DNA of 64,000 bases from Kribbella flavida DSM 17836 (GTDB lineage Bacteria; Actinomycetota; Actinomycetes; Propionibacteriales; Kribbellaceae). Numbering within the stretch: position 1 is the first letter of the stretch; the number at the start of each line of letters is the position of its first letter. Under the pieces are notes generated by a model. The model was not told the origin of the DNA and searched no databases. It saw only the letters and a list, made by a program, of their open reading frames with translations. The stretch lies in contig NC_013729.1 in assembly GCF_000024345.1 (NCBI RefSeq), forward strand, positions 5,642,001-5,706,000, read 5' to 3'. Both the position numbers and the translations under genes were made by a program. Positions 54,636-63,866 of the stretch are shown piece by piece.

Positions 54636-56297
54636 TCACAGCATCTCCAGGTATCGGTGCACCAAGGTCACGGCCATCGCCCCGTCGCCGACCGCGGAGG
54701 CCACCCGCTTGACCGACTCGGCCCGGACGTCGCCGGCCGCGAAGACGCCCGGCATCGACGTCTCCAGGTGGTACGGCTCGCGCTCCAGCCCCCAGCCCGG
54801 CGGCTTGCCGCGCAGGTCGGGCCCGGTCAGCACGAAACCCCGCTCGTCGCGCAGCAGGTCACCCGGCAGCCAGTCGGTCCGGGGCGCCGCGCCGATGAAC
54901 ACGAACATCCACTCCGTGTCCACCTCCCGCGTCTGTCCGGTCGCGCTGTTCTGCAGGGTCATCCGCTCCAGGTGCTCGGAGCCCTTGCAGGACACCACCT
55001 GCGTACAGGTATGGACCTCGATGTTCTCGATGCCGTCGATCTGGTTGATCAGGTACGACGACATGGTCGCCTCGAGCGAGGGACCTCTGACCAGCATATG
55101 CACGCGCTTGGCATGGTTGCTGAAGTAGACCGCGGCCTGACCGGCGGAGTTCGCCCCGCCGATGATGTAGACCTCCTGGCCGGCGCAGTTCGGGCCTTCG
55201 GTGGTCGCCGAGCCGTAGTAGATGCCGCGGCCGCACAGCTCGTCGACGCCCGGCGCCTGCAGGGTGCGGTACGAGACGCCGGTCGCCAGGATCACCGAGT
55301 GCGCCGAGATCTCGCTGCCGTCGGAGAACAGCAGCCGCCGGGCGGAGCCGAGCGACTCCAGCCCTACCACCTGACGCGCGGTCAGCAGCTCGGCGCCGAA
55401 CCGGACCGCCTGCCGCCGGGCCCGGTCGGTCAGCTGCGCGCCGGAGACCCCGTCGGGAAAGCCCAGGTAGTTCTCGATCCGGCTGGACTGCCCGGCCTGA
55501 CCACCCGTCGCCAACTGCTCCACGAGCACAGTCCGCAGGCCCTCGCTCGCGCCGTACACGGCAGCGCCGAGGCCGGCCGGACCGCCGCCGACCACGACCA
55601 GGTCGTAGAACTCCTCCGCCGGCGAGGTGGACAGCCCGACCTTGTCGGCCAGCTCCGACTCGCTCGGGGCGACCAGGACCGATCCGTCCGGGGTGATCAC
55701 CACCGGCAGGGCGGAGCCGTCCACGCCGGCCGCCTCCAGCAACCGCTTGCTCTCGTCCTCGTCCACGCCGTACCAGCGGTACGGGACGGCGTTGCGGGCG
55801 AGGAAGTCACGGGCCGCGAACGACGGCGCGGACCAGCGGTGCCCGATCACCCGGGTCTCGTCGGTGGACGGGTCCGGGGTGGTGCGCCACAGCTCCAGCA
55901 TCGCGTCGACCACCGGGTAGAGCTTCTCCTCCGGCGGGTTCCACGGCTTGAGCAGGTAGTGGTCGAGGTCGACCACGTTGATCGCCTGGATCGCGGCGTC
56001 GGTGTCGGCGTACGCCGTGAGCAGCACCCGGCGGGCGAGCGGGAACAGGTCCATCGCCTGCTCGAGGAACTCGATCCCGGTCATCTGCGGCATCCGGTAG
56101 TCGGCCAGCAGCAACGCCACCGGCTCACCGCGCAGCTTCAGCTCCCGCAACGCGTCCAGCGCCTGCGGACCGGTCTCGGCCCGGACCACCCGGTGCTGCT
56201 CGCCGTACCGGCGGCGAAGGTCGCGGGCAATCGACCGGGACACCCCGGGATCGTCGTCCACGGTGATGATCACCGGGCGGGAAGTCGACGCTGTCAT
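54636..56297 (-). CDS. Receiver-domain fused thioredoxin-reductase-like flavoprotein lacking CxxC
   Basis: 553 residues from ATG at 56297 with GAAGGA upstream. Residues 8-125 are a receiver domain with DDD at 14-16, phospho-acceptor Asp66 (LADYRMP) and Lys117 (LLKPW). About 140-220 resembles a thioredoxin/glutaredoxin-like linker without a CxxC. Residues 230-553 match thioredoxin reductase: FAD motif VVGGGPAGLG (236-245), NADPH motif IIGGANSAGQ (378-387) and a C-terminal AAGDVR. Where thioredoxin reductase has CATC, this reads YYGSATTEG (360-368), so the redox disulfide is absent; Cys355 and Cys371 remain. A kinase-controlled NADPH-dependent redox enzyme or sensor is inferred. Confidence 0.88.
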   Translation of the reverse strand: MTASTSRPVIITVDDDPGVSRSIARDLRRRYGEQHRVVRAETGPQALDALRELKLRGEPVALLLADYRMPQMTGIEFLEQAMDLFPLARRVLLTAYADTDAAIQAINVVDLDHYLLKPWNPPEEKLYPVVDAMLELWRTTPDPSTDETRVIGHRWSAPSFAARDFLARNAVPYRWYGVDEDESKRLLEAAGVDGSALPVVITPDGSVLVAPSESELADKVGLSTSPAEEFYDLVVVGGGPAGLGAAVYGASEGLRTVLVEQLATGGQAGQSSRIENYLGFPDGVSGAQLTDRARRQAVRFGAELLTARQVVGLESLGSARRLLFSDGSEISAHSVILATGVSYRTLQAPGVDELCGRGIYYGSATTEGPNCAGQEVYIIGGANSAGQAAVYFSNHAKRVHMLVRGPSLEATMSSYLINQIDGIENIEVHTCTQVVSCKGSEHLERMTLQNSATGQTREVDTEWMFVFIGAAPRTDWLPGDLLRDERGFVLTGPDLRGKPPGWGLEREPYHLETSMPGVFAAGDVRAESVKRVASAVGDGAMAVTLVHRYLEML

Positions 56298-56421
56298 GCG
56301 TCCTTCATACCAGCGCGTGGCCAACTTCCGGGAGCGGTGCGCGAGCAGCCCGGTCATCGACCCGGCGCCGGTGGGACCTGAGCGAGCAGCTGCTCAAGGC
56401 GTGGCGATCACGGCCTGACGG

Positions 56422-58203
56422 TCACGGCAGCGCCGCGAGGTACGGCGCGTGGCTGTTCTGGAACTCCCAGTTGTAGTAGCGGTCCCAGTTGATCGACCAG
56501 GTCATCAGGCCGCGCAACGCCGGGGACGCGCCGCCGCGCAGGCTGTAGCCGCCGCAGTTCTGGCCCTTCACCAGACAGTCCAGCGCCTGGTGAACGGCTG
56601 CGGGGGCGGTGTAGCCGTTCCCGGCGCTGACGGCGGCCGGGAGGCCGAAGGCGATCTGGTCCTGGCGCAGGCCCGGGAAGGTCTGGCCGGTGTTCGCGAC
56701 CGGGAAGCCGGCCTTGAGCATGTCGGTCATCGCGATGTGGAAGTCGGCGCCGCCCATCGTGTGGTACTGGTTGTCGAGGCCCATCACCGGTCCGGAGTTG
56801 TAGTCCTGGACGTGCAGCACGGTCAGCGCGTCGCGCAGGGCGTGGATCACGGGCAGGTAGGAACCGGTCCGGTTGTCGCTGCCGCCGGAGCCGCCGTAGT
56901 GCTGGTAGCCGACCTGGACGAAGAAGGTCTCCGGCGCCATCGTCAGCACGAACCGGCTGCCGTACCGCGCCTTCAGCGTCTTCAGCGCGGAGATCAGGTT
57001 CACGATCACCGGGGTGGTCGGGTTGCGGAAGTCGGTGTCGCCGGAGTTCAGGTAGAGCGAGTGGCCCTCGAAGTCGATGTCCAGCCCGTCCAGCCCGTAC
57101 CGGTCGATGATCGCGGACACCGAGCTGACGAAGGCGTCCCGGGCGGCCGTGCTGGTCAGCTGGACCTGGCCGTTCGCGCCGCCGATCGAGATCAGCACCT
57201 TCTTGCCGGCCGCCTGCTTGGCCCGGATCGCCGCGACGAACTCGGCCTCGCTCTCCACGTTCGGGCACTCCGCGACCGGGCAGCGGTTGAACCGGATGTC
57301 GCCCGAGGTCACCGAGGTCGGTTCGCCGAAGGCCAGGTTGACGATGTCCCAGGCGGCCGGGACGTCGGCCATCCGGACGTAGCCCGATCCGTTGGCGAAG
57401 CTGGCGTGCAGGTACCCGATCAGCGCGTGCTTCGGCAGCCCTGTGCTGGTGCAACCAGTCGTCGTCGCACTGGCCGGGGCAGACTTCGCCGACTCCCCGC
57501 TCGCGTTGTACGCCGCGACCGAGTAGCTGTGACTCGTGCAGGCGCTCAGCCCGTCGATCGTCGTACTGGTTCCGCCGGTCACCGTCTTGACGACGTTGGC
57601 GCCTTCGTAGACCCGGTAGCCCGTCACCGTGCCGGTGGAAGCAGCCCAGGACAGGCCGATCGCGCTGTTCGTCGTACTGGTGACGGACGGAGTCCCCGGG
57701 GCGCTGGGAGCTCCGCCGGTCGGCGGGTTGCCGCCCGGGCCGTCCAAGTTCACGTCGTCGGCCTGGTACGCCGGTTGCCCGTACCAGCCGTGCAGGTAGA
57801 TCTGGGCGGACGTCTGACTGGCCGTCGTGGTGAACGACACCGTGAGCTGGGTGAAACCACTGGCCGACGGCGTCCATGTCGACGCTCCACCGGTCACGCC
57901 GAGGTAGACGTAGGAGCCACGCACCCAGGCCGACAACGTGTACGCCGTACTGGGCTGAACCGGGACTGTTTGGCTGCACTGGCCGCGGTCCGAGCTGGTC
58001 ACCCCGCCGTTGAGCGCGTAGCTGCCGGTGCGGACTGGACTGGAGACCACTGCGCCGCCGGAGCACGTCCAGCCACTCAGAGAGCCGCTCTCGAAGCCGG
58101 GATTGGTCAGCAGGTTGGCAGCCTGCGCGGTGGAGGTGGCGGACACCAGACCGGTGACGGCGAGCAGGAGCGCAGTGAGCGCGGCCAGGAACCGGGAACG
58201 CAT
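56422..58203 (-). CDS. Secreted GH18 chitinase with carbohydrate-binding and FN3 domains
   Basis: 593 residues from ATG at 58203 with GGAGG seven bases upstream. A signal peptide ends near AQA-AN (29). Residues 30-155 are a beta-sandwich carbohydrate-binding domain (NLLTNPGFESGSLSGW; CBM4/9-like), 167-250 a fibronectin type III domain (YRVYEGANVVKTV), and 258-593 a GH18 barrel with LDGLDIDFEG holding catalytic Glu379. It resembles the actinobacterial ChiC/ChiD single-domain processive or endo chitinases. It would cut chitin outside the cell. No DasR-type operator was found upstream. Confidence 0.92.
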   Translation of the reverse strand: MRSRFLAALTALLLAVTGLVSATSTAQAANLLTNPGFESGSLSGWTCSGGAVVSSPVRTGSYALNGGVTSSDRGQCSQTVPVQPSTAYTLSAWVRGSYVYLGVTGGASTWTPSASGFTQLTVSFTTTASQTSAQIYLHGWYGQPAYQADDVNLDGPGGNPPTGGAPSAPGTPSVTSTTNSAIGLSWAASTGTVTGYRVYEGANVVKTVTGGTSTTIDGLSACTSHSYSVAAYNASGESAKSAPASATTTGCTSTGLPKHALIGYLHASFANGSGYVRMADVPAAWDIVNLAFGEPTSVTSGDIRFNRCPVAECPNVESEAEFVAAIRAKQAAGKKVLISIGGANGQVQLTSTAARDAFVSSVSAIIDRYGLDGLDIDFEGHSLYLNSGDTDFRNPTTPVIVNLISALKTLKARYGSRFVLTMAPETFFVQVGYQHYGGSGGSDNRTGSYLPVIHALRDALTVLHVQDYNSGPVMGLDNQYHTMGGADFHIAMTDMLKAGFPVANTGQTFPGLRQDQIAFGLPAAVSAGNGYTAPAAVHQALDCLVKGQNCGGYSLRGGASPALRGLMTWSINWDRYYNWEFQNSHAPYLAALP

Positions 58204-58326
58204 GGGCGGACCTCCGGGGGCGGTGGGGGGTTCGTTTAGTAGAGAGGTTCCGAAACTCGCGGTCAAGGCGTCGAGCTGTCGGATCACCGCCGCTGTCCGG
58301 AAGCCGACGCAGCACTGCTCATTCCG

Positions 58327-58749
58327 TCAGGAAAGACAGTCCAGGCACGGCCAGACCCCGCCACAGCGCACGCAGCGCCCGGCCACGTCCGGCGCCGGCA
58401 GCCACGGCCCGGGCGATCCACGGAGAGGAGCCCTGCCCGGCTCGTCCACCGGCCCTTGCTCAGCAGGCGAAGGCTCCGCCTGGGGCCGCCAGCGCACCTC
58501 CGTGGTCCCGGCGGGTCCGTGAGCGGCCAGGACCGCGGCCAGGCCTCCGGACCACACCGAGACACCGGTCTGCTCTCCGCACCACCGCACAGCCACCACC
58601 CCATCAGCCCACAGCACCCCTTCCGCCACCGTGCCACCACCGTCGGACCGCACCAGCCAGAAGGGCCGCGGCGGCCCCTGCTGCGCCATGCCCGGTGTCA
58701 TGCCCGGTGTCATGCCCGGTGTCATGCCCGGTGTCATGCCCGGTGTCAT
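58327..58749 (-). CDS. Small Cys-rich protein with MTPG-repeat N-terminus
   Basis: 140 residues if translation begins at the first repeat ATG; five further in-frame ATGs follow at 12-base steps, and an upstream GTG at 58779 would add ten residues. The N-terminus is MTPG repeated five times, then MAQQG. A beta-rich core (WLVRSDGGGTVAEGVLWADG) follows. The C-terminus ends GRCVRCGGVWPCLDCLS, a CxxCGxxWPCxxC pattern that could bind zinc. I do not recognise a family. It is divergent from an XRE regulator gene, a pairing seen often in actinobacteria. Confidence 0.65.
   Translation of the reverse strand: MTPGMTPGMTPGMTPGMTPGMAQQGPPRPFWLVRSDGGGTVAEGVLWADGVVAVRWCGEQTGVSVWSGGLAAVLAAHGPAGTTEVRWRPQAEPSPAEQGPVDEPGRAPLRGSPGPWLPAPDVAGRCVRCGGVWPCLDCLS
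58690..58749 (-). repeat. Five exact copies of a 12-bp start-codon repeat
   Basis: ATGACACCGGGC repeats five times without a mismatch. Because the unit is four codons, changes in copy number keep the frame but add or remove MTPG and an ATG each time. Confidence 0.9.
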
Positions 58750-58991
58750 GCGCTGTCGGTCCACACCAGCAAGCCTCACCGCCGGCCACTTGCCCTACCA
58801 GGTGTGATCTGTGGGCTCTCCAAACAGCCCACAGCCATCAAGTGCCCGGCGCAGGACACTGGCACCGCACGACGAGTCGCTGCCCCACTTTCTGTCGGTA
58901 GGCCCTTGTAGCGTTCCGGATACGCACCGCAACCACCAGGCGTGACCAGTGGTCCGGCCGGCCGGCCCACAGCTCGAGCGGGGGAGGATCT

Positions 58992-60239
58992 GTGGCTGAG
59001 GCAGCGTTCGGCGTGCAGTTGAGGCGGTCCCGGCAGGCAGCCGCCCTGAGCCTGCGCCAGCTCGCGACCCGGGTCGGCTACGACCACAGCTACCTGTCCC
59101 AGGTGGAACGCGGCCGCCGGCCGGGCTCCGCCGACCTGGCCCAGCTCTGCGACCGCGAGCTCGGCACCGCCGGCGCCCTGACCACCGCCTTCCACCAGAG
59201 CCAGCAGACCCACCGGCCGCGCCCCACGCCGGTCACCGGGCCGGCCTCGCCGGTGCCGACGACGGCGCCGGCCCGGGGTGGAGCGGACGTGCTGGAAGCG
59301 GTTCGGCACGGACTGACCGGCTCGCTCGGCCACACCCGGGCGACCGACGAGTGGACCGCCCTGGTCCACGGCTACGCCACCGACCTCCCGCGCATTCCCC
59401 CGGGCGAGCTGCTGCCGGAGCTGACCGCCGACCTCGACCTCCTGCACCGATCCGTCGCGCCCGGCTCCCCCGACCTGGCCGTGCCCGCCGCGCAGTACGC
59501 CGTACTGATCGCACTGACACTGACGGCGCTGGGCCGGTCCCGGGCCGCCGACCGCTGGTGGCGTACGGCCCGAGCCACCGCTGATGGCTCCACCGAGCGC
59601 TCGATCGCCAGCCAGGCCAGGAGCTGGCAGGTTCTCAGTGCGACCGCCGAGCCGCGGGTTCTGACCGCTCTGCTGCCGGTCTCCGCCGAGGCCTCAGCCT
59701 TGGCGGAGCGTCCGGCCGATCACGCCCGGGCCACCGCGGCCCAGGCCCGCCTGCTGGCCCTGCTGGGTCTGGCAGACGAAGCCCGTCAGGCGGTGCGTGA
59801 CCTACCGCCCGCCGAGAAGACGTGCGACACGTCGCTCTTCGGCTGGGCGCCGCACGAGTCGCCCGGCGTGGCGAGCTTTGTCCACACGACGCTGGGCGAC
59901 ACAGCAGCGGCGTACGCGGCGCTCGACTGCGCACTGGCGCTGTGCCCGGCAGATAGGTGCCGCGAGCAAGCAGAGCTTCAACTGCAGCTGGCCGAGTGCC
60001 TTGTGCTCGACGGTGACGCTGCGATCGGCCTGTCGATGGCGATGCGTGTCTTGGTCGAGCTCGAGGACCAGTGGCACACCCCAGCTCTGTACGACGCTGG
60101 CGGCCGCGTGCTGTCCGCAGTGCAGGGCAAGGAGCTCAGCAGGCCCGCGGTGCGGGACTACCGCGACCTGCTCCGGCGCCGGCCGTTCAATGGCCGGAGT
60201 GTGGGCAGTGGGTCGAGTATCGGCAGTCCCCAGGGGTAG
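58992..60239 (+). CDS. XRE-family regulator with large C-terminal domain
   Basis: 415 residues from a GTG with GGGGAGGA upstream. The HTH is at 8-60 (LRRSRQAAALSLRQLATRVGYDHSYLSQVERGRRPGSADLAQLCD in pieces). A Pro/Thr-rich linker (75-95) leads to an alpha-helical region with TPR-like features (about 95-400), as in actinobacterial regulators of development or of a partner small protein. It is divergent from the small Cys-rich protein. It ends one base before ilvE, suggesting a shared transcript, which is unexpected for a metabolic gene. Confidence 0.85.
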   Translation: MAEAAFGVQLRRSRQAAALSLRQLATRVGYDHSYLSQVERGRRPGSADLAQLCDRELGTAGALTTAFHQSQQTHRPRPTPVTGPASPVPTTAPARGGADVLEAVRHGLTGSLGHTRATDEWTALVHGYATDLPRIPPGELLPELTADLDLLHRSVAPGSPDLAVPAAQYAVLIALTLTALGRSRAADRWWRTARATADGSTERSIASQARSWQVLSATAEPRVLTALLPVSAEASALAERPADHARATAAQARLLALLGLADEARQAVRDLPPAEKTCDTSLFGWAPHESPGVASFVHTTLGDTAAAYAALDCALALCPADRCREQAELQLQLAECLVLDGDAAIGLSMAMRVLVELEDQWHTPALYDAGGRVLSAVQGKELSRPAVRDYRDLLRRRPFNGRSVGSGSSIGSPQG

Positions 60240-60240
60240 C

Positions 60241-61386
60241 GTGCCGAGAGTGACTGAAGTGAGCGGTGGAGCGACGACAACAGACGCGTGGGACTTCGAG
60301 CTGGAGCTGCGCAGTGATCCGGCCGGCGCGGAAGCCCGGACAGCGGTACTGGACAAGCCCGGCTTCGGACAGGCCTTCACCGACCACATGGTGGTGGCGT
60401 CCTGGTCCGCGGACCGCGGCTGGCACGACCAGAAGGTGACGGCGTTCGCCCCGCTCAAGGTGAGCCCCGCGGCAGCCGTGCTGCACTACGCGCAGGAGAT
60501 CTTCGAGGGGCTGAAGGCCTACCGGCACGAGGACGGCTCGGTCTGGGCCTTCCGCCCCGAGCGGAACGCCGCCCGCTTCACCCGGAGCGCCCAGCGGCTG
60601 GCGCTGCCCCCGGTGCCGGAGCAGGACTTCATCGGAGCCCTGCGCGCGCTGGTCACCGTCGACGAGGTCTGGGTGCCGCCGACCGGCACCGGCGAGACCA
60701 GCCTCTACCTGCGGCCGTACATGATCGCCACCGAGGCCGCGCTCAGCGTGCGCCCGGCCAACGAGGTGCTCTTCGGCGTGATCGCCTCACCGGCCGGCGC
60801 GTACTTCGAGACGGGGCCGAAGCCGGTCTCGATCTGGCTGACCACCAGCTCGATCCGCGCCACCCCGGGCGGTACGGGCGCGGCCAAGTGCGGCGGCAAC
60901 TACGCCGCCAGCTTGGCTGCGATGGCCGAGGCCGTCGCCAACGGCTGCGACCAGGTCGCCTTCGTCGACGCGGTAGAGCACCGCTGGCTGGAGGAGATCG
61001 GCAGCATGAACCTGTTCTTCGTGCAGGCCGACGGCACGGTCGTGACGCCCGAGCTGTCCGGCTCGATCCTGGCAGGTGTCACCCGCAGCTCGGTGCTCGA
61101 CCTCGCCCGCGACCTCGGGCACCAGGTGGAGGAGCGCCGGGTGTCGGCCGACGAGTGGCGCGACGGCGTGCGCAGCGGCAAGATCACCGAGGTCTTCGCC
61201 TCCGGCACCGCGGCCGTGATCACCCCGATCGGCCGGGTCGCCTGGGCCGACGGCGACCTGGTGATCGGCGACCACACCGTCGACCACGGCGTCGGCCCGG
61301 TCACCGCGACCCTGCGCAAGACCCTGCTCGACCTCCAGTACGGCCGTGTCCCCGACACGCACGGCTGGCTCACCCGACTGGCCTGA
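60241..61386 (+). CDS. ilvE: Branched-chain amino acid aminotransferase
   Basis: 381 residues from a GTG at 60241 with AGGGG six bases upstream; a GTG three codons later is possible. Class IV PLP aminotransferase: catalytic Lys216 in GAAKCGGNYAAS, EIFEGLKAYR (86-95) at the substrate site and GSMNLFFV near 262 are IlvE hallmarks. It catalyses the final transamination of Leu, Ile and Val synthesis with glutamate. Length and motifs match the mycobacterial enzyme. Its isolation from other ilv genes is usual in actinobacteria. Confidence 0.93.
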   Translation: MPRVTEVSGGATTTDAWDFELELRSDPAGAEARTAVLDKPGFGQAFTDHMVVASWSADRGWHDQKVTAFAPLKVSPAAAVLHYAQEIFEGLKAYRHEDGSVWAFRPERNAARFTRSAQRLALPPVPEQDFIGALRALVTVDEVWVPPTGTGETSLYLRPYMIATEAALSVRPANEVLFGVIASPAGAYFETGPKPVSIWLTTSSIRATPGGTGAAKCGGNYAASLAAMAEAVANGCDQVAFVDAVEHRWLEEIGSMNLFFVQADGTVVTPELSGSILAGVTRSSVLDLARDLGHQVEERRVSADEWRDGVRSGKITEVFASGTAAVITPIGRVAWADGDLVIGDHTVDHGVGPVTATLRKTLLDLQYGRVPDTHGWLTRLA

Positions 61387-61512
61387 GCCGGATCTTCACC
61401 ACTCACCAACCACCGCCCGTCGCCCCTCCGGGGGCCGCTCAGGCGCGAACGCGGCCCGGCAACTCCGGCTTGGTGAGTGCTGGATGTCCGTGTCGGCGGT
61501 TAGGTTGACGTC

Positions 61513-62520
61513 ATGGCTGAGTCCACAGCGGGATCAAAGGCGAAGAGCACGGCCAAGAAGACGGCGAAGAGCAAGAGCCCGTCGATCGAGCTGGAGGTCG
61601 GCGAGCGCACGGTCCGGATCTCCAACCCCGACCGGGTGTACTTCCCGGCGCGTGGCGAGACGAAGCTCGACCTGGTGAAGTACTACCTGTCCGTCGGCGA
61701 CGGCATCGTGCGCGCGCTGCGGGAGCGACCGTGCATGCTGCACCGGTTTCCCGACGGCGTCGCCGGCGAGAAGGTGCACCAGAAGCGCCTGCCGCACGGC
61801 GCACCGGCGTGGATGGAGACCGTGCGGGTGCACTTCCCCCGCTACAACCGGACCGCCGACGAGCTGTGCGTCACCGAGGTCGCGCACGTCGCCTGGGCGG
61901 TGCAGATGTCGACGGTCGAGTTCCACCCGTGGAACAGCCGCCGCTCCGACACCGAGAAGCCGGACGAGTGGCGGATCGACCTCGACCCGATGCCGGACTG
62001 CCCGTTCGACCGGGTCCGCCGGGTCGCGCACGTGGCGCACGAGGTGCTCGACGAGCTCGGCGCCGTCGGATACCCGAAGACCTCCGGCGGGTCCGGCATC
62101 CACATCTACGTCCGGATCAAGCCCGACCACGGCTTCGCCGACGTACGCCGCGCCGCGCTGGCCTTCGCCCGCGAGGTGGAGCGGCGCGCGCCCGACGACG
62201 TCACGACGACCTGGTGGCGCAAGGACCGCGACCCGGCGAAGCTCTTCGTGGACTTCAACCAGAACGCCCGCGACCACACGATCGCCGCCGCCTACTCGGT
62301 GCGCGGCAACCCCGAGGGCACGGTCTCCACGCCGATCCGCTGGGACGAGATCGACGACGTCGACCCGCGGGAGTTCACCATCGCCACCGTTCCCGCCCGT
62401 TTCGCGGAGCTCGGTGACCTGCACGCCGGCATCGACGACGACGTCTACACCCTCGACACCCTGCTCGAGTGGGCCGAGCGCGACGAACGCGAAGGCGCCG
62501 AGGTCCCACCGGAGGACTGA
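61513..62520 (+). CDS. Stand-alone LigD-type polymerase/primase domain protein
   Basis: 335 residues. A Lys-rich N-terminal tail (residues 9-23, KAKSTAKKTAKSKS) precedes an archaeo-eukaryotic-primase-like domain with catalytic Asp156 and Asp158 (RIDLDP), SGGSGIHIYV (191-200) with His197, and third Asp247 (LFVDFNQN). These are the polymerase-domain motifs of the non-homologous end-joining enzyme LigD. Ligase and nuclease domains are missing, and no Ku gene is nearby. It probably adds nucleotides at DNA breaks together with a separately encoded ligase. Ends one base before the convergent FemX-like gene. Confidence 0.9.
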   Translation: MAESTAGSKAKSTAKKTAKSKSPSIELEVGERTVRISNPDRVYFPARGETKLDLVKYYLSVGDGIVRALRERPCMLHRFPDGVAGEKVHQKRLPHGAPAWMETVRVHFPRYNRTADELCVTEVAHVAWAVQMSTVEFHPWNSRRSDTEKPDEWRIDLDPMPDCPFDRVRRVAHVAHEVLDELGAVGYPKTSGGSGIHIYVRIKPDHGFADVRRAALAFAREVERRAPDDVTTTWWRKDRDPAKLFVDFNQNARDHTIAAAYSVRGNPEGTVSTPIRWDEIDDVDPREFTIATVPARFAELGDLHAGIDDDVYTLDTLLEWAERDEREGAEVPPED

Positions 62521-62521
62521 C

Positions 62522-63679
62522 TCACCGGTTGCGGTAGCGCTGCATCGCGTGGTGCAGGGTCTGGTTGACGACGCCGGGCAGGGTGAGCTCCCACTCCCCC
62601 AGCGTCTCGACCACCTCTCCCCCGGTGCCGAGCTTCCAGCGCAGCAGGCCGAACTCGCGCCGGCCGGGGTCGAGACAGTCCGAGATCCCGCGCATGTCGT
62701 AGTACGCGGCGCCGAGCCGGTGCGCGTCCTCCATCATCCGCCACTGCAGCGCATGACTCGGCCGGACGTCGCGGCGGTGGTTGGCGGATGCGCCGCACTG
62801 GTACCAGACCCGCCGCCCGACGACGTTCATGGTGTGCGCCGCGAGCACCTCGCCCTGGTAGGAGGCCAGGTAGAGCCGCATCCGGCCGTCGGCCTCGGCG
62901 TTCAGCGCGCGGTACTGGCGTTGGTAGTACGGCAGCGACCGGCCGAGCCGGAAGCCGTTGCGCTGCTCGGTGACGCCGAGGAGGTGGTGGAAGGTCGGCA
63001 GATCGGCTTCCGTACCCATCCGGGTCTCGACACCGGAACGCACCGACTTGTTGAGGTTTCGCCGCCACTCGCTGCTCAGCCCGCTGCGCAGTTCGTCGAG
63101 GCTGCGTCCCTGCAACGGCACCTGGAACACGAAGCGCGGCTGCGCGTCACCGCCGGCCCCGTCCTCTCCACAACGCCGCCAGCCCAGCGTCCGCAGCCGG
63201 TCACTCACCGACGAACCCATCGGCTCGACCAAGTCGGGCAGCACGTGTCCGATCCGCAGCGACGGACCGGCCGCCGCCTTCAACGTGCCGGCCCGCCATC
63301 GCCGCAGCGCGGGCGGCGGTCCGATCCGTACGGCGAACGCTCCGCCCGCCGCCAGGTGATCGACCAGCGGCGTGAGCCACCGGTCCAAGCTCGGCTCGGA
63401 CCAATCGATGTCAGGCCCTTCGGGCAGGTAGGCGAAGGATCTGCGCAGTCGCGGGACACTGCGGTACAGCACCAGCGCTGTTCCGACGATCTGCTGGTCG
63501 GCGTCCCGCCACGCCAGCAGCTCCGACCGCCACTCAGCCTTCACCTGCGCCCAGGACGGGGCCTGCAGAAAGCTGCGGCCGCCGTACAGGTCGGAGGCGG
63601 ACAAGTACTGCGCTCTGTCGACGGGGGACACCGTCAGCTGGGCCTGTCGCAGTGGACTCAACGTCGCGGTCGGCACCAC
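62522..63679 (-). CDS. FemX-like GNAT transferase
   Basis: 385 residues. The start is one of two consecutive GTG codons; GGAGGT is better placed for the second (63676). The protein has two GNAT-like halves as in FemABX: SFLQAPSWAQVKAEW (about 36-50) matches the N-terminal signature, and WRRNLNKSVRSG (about 208-219) and HALQWRMMEDAHRLGAAYYDMRG (about 306-328, in pieces) the C-terminal half. FemX-type enzymes add an amino acid from aminoacyl-tRNA to a peptidoglycan precursor. It would act in the cytoplasm. Confidence 0.88.
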   Translation of the reverse strand: MVPTATLSPLRQAQLTVSPVDRAQYLSASDLYGGRSFLQAPSWAQVKAEWRSELLAWRDADQQIVGTALVLYRSVPRLRRSFAYLPEGPDIDWSEPSLDRWLTPLVDHLAAGGAFAVRIGPPPALRRWRAGTLKAAAGPSLRIGHVLPDLVEPMGSSVSDRLRTLGWRRCGEDGAGGDAQPRFVFQVPLQGRSLDELRSGLSSEWRRNLNKSVRSGVETRMGTEADLPTFHHLLGVTEQRNGFRLGRSLPYYQRQYRALNAEADGRMRLYLASYQGEVLAAHTMNVVGRRVWYQCGASANHRRDVRPSHALQWRMMEDAHRLGAAYYDMRGISDCLDPGRREFGLLRWKLGTGGEVVETLGEWELTLPGVVNQTLHHAMQRYRNR

Positions 63680-63854
63680 AGCACCTCCGGGTCAGAGTGA
63701 ACAGCATCCCTTTGTAGCGAAGACGTAACGAACCACCGAAAACGTTTCTGTCAGGGTTGCTGCTTTCCCTGTTCGACGCCGCGAACCGCGCCGGACGTCA
63801 CACCACTGCAAGACGGACGCGGCGCAACGTCGATGTTCCGCGGGCAACACGCCC

Positions 63855-63860
63855 TAGGAT
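63855..63860 (+). promoter_or_regulatory. -10 element TAGGAT, leaderless start of kinase gene
   Basis: TAGGAT ends six bases before the ATG at 63867; there is no ribosome binding site. Confidence 0.5.
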
Positions 63861-63866
63861 CTGCAG

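Noticed and set aside
58030..58060. DasR-type site near the chitinase gene (ACTGGAGACCACT)
   Set aside because: It matches only one half of the consensus and lies inside the chitinase coding region.
58690..58749. CRISPR-like array
   Set aside because: Units are 12 bp, contiguous and without spacers; they are coding repeats in a small gene.
63738..63750. GAAAACGTTTCTG as a LacI operator upstream of the kinase-like gene
   Set aside because: Only the central eight bases are palindromic and no LacI gene or sugar gene is adjacent.
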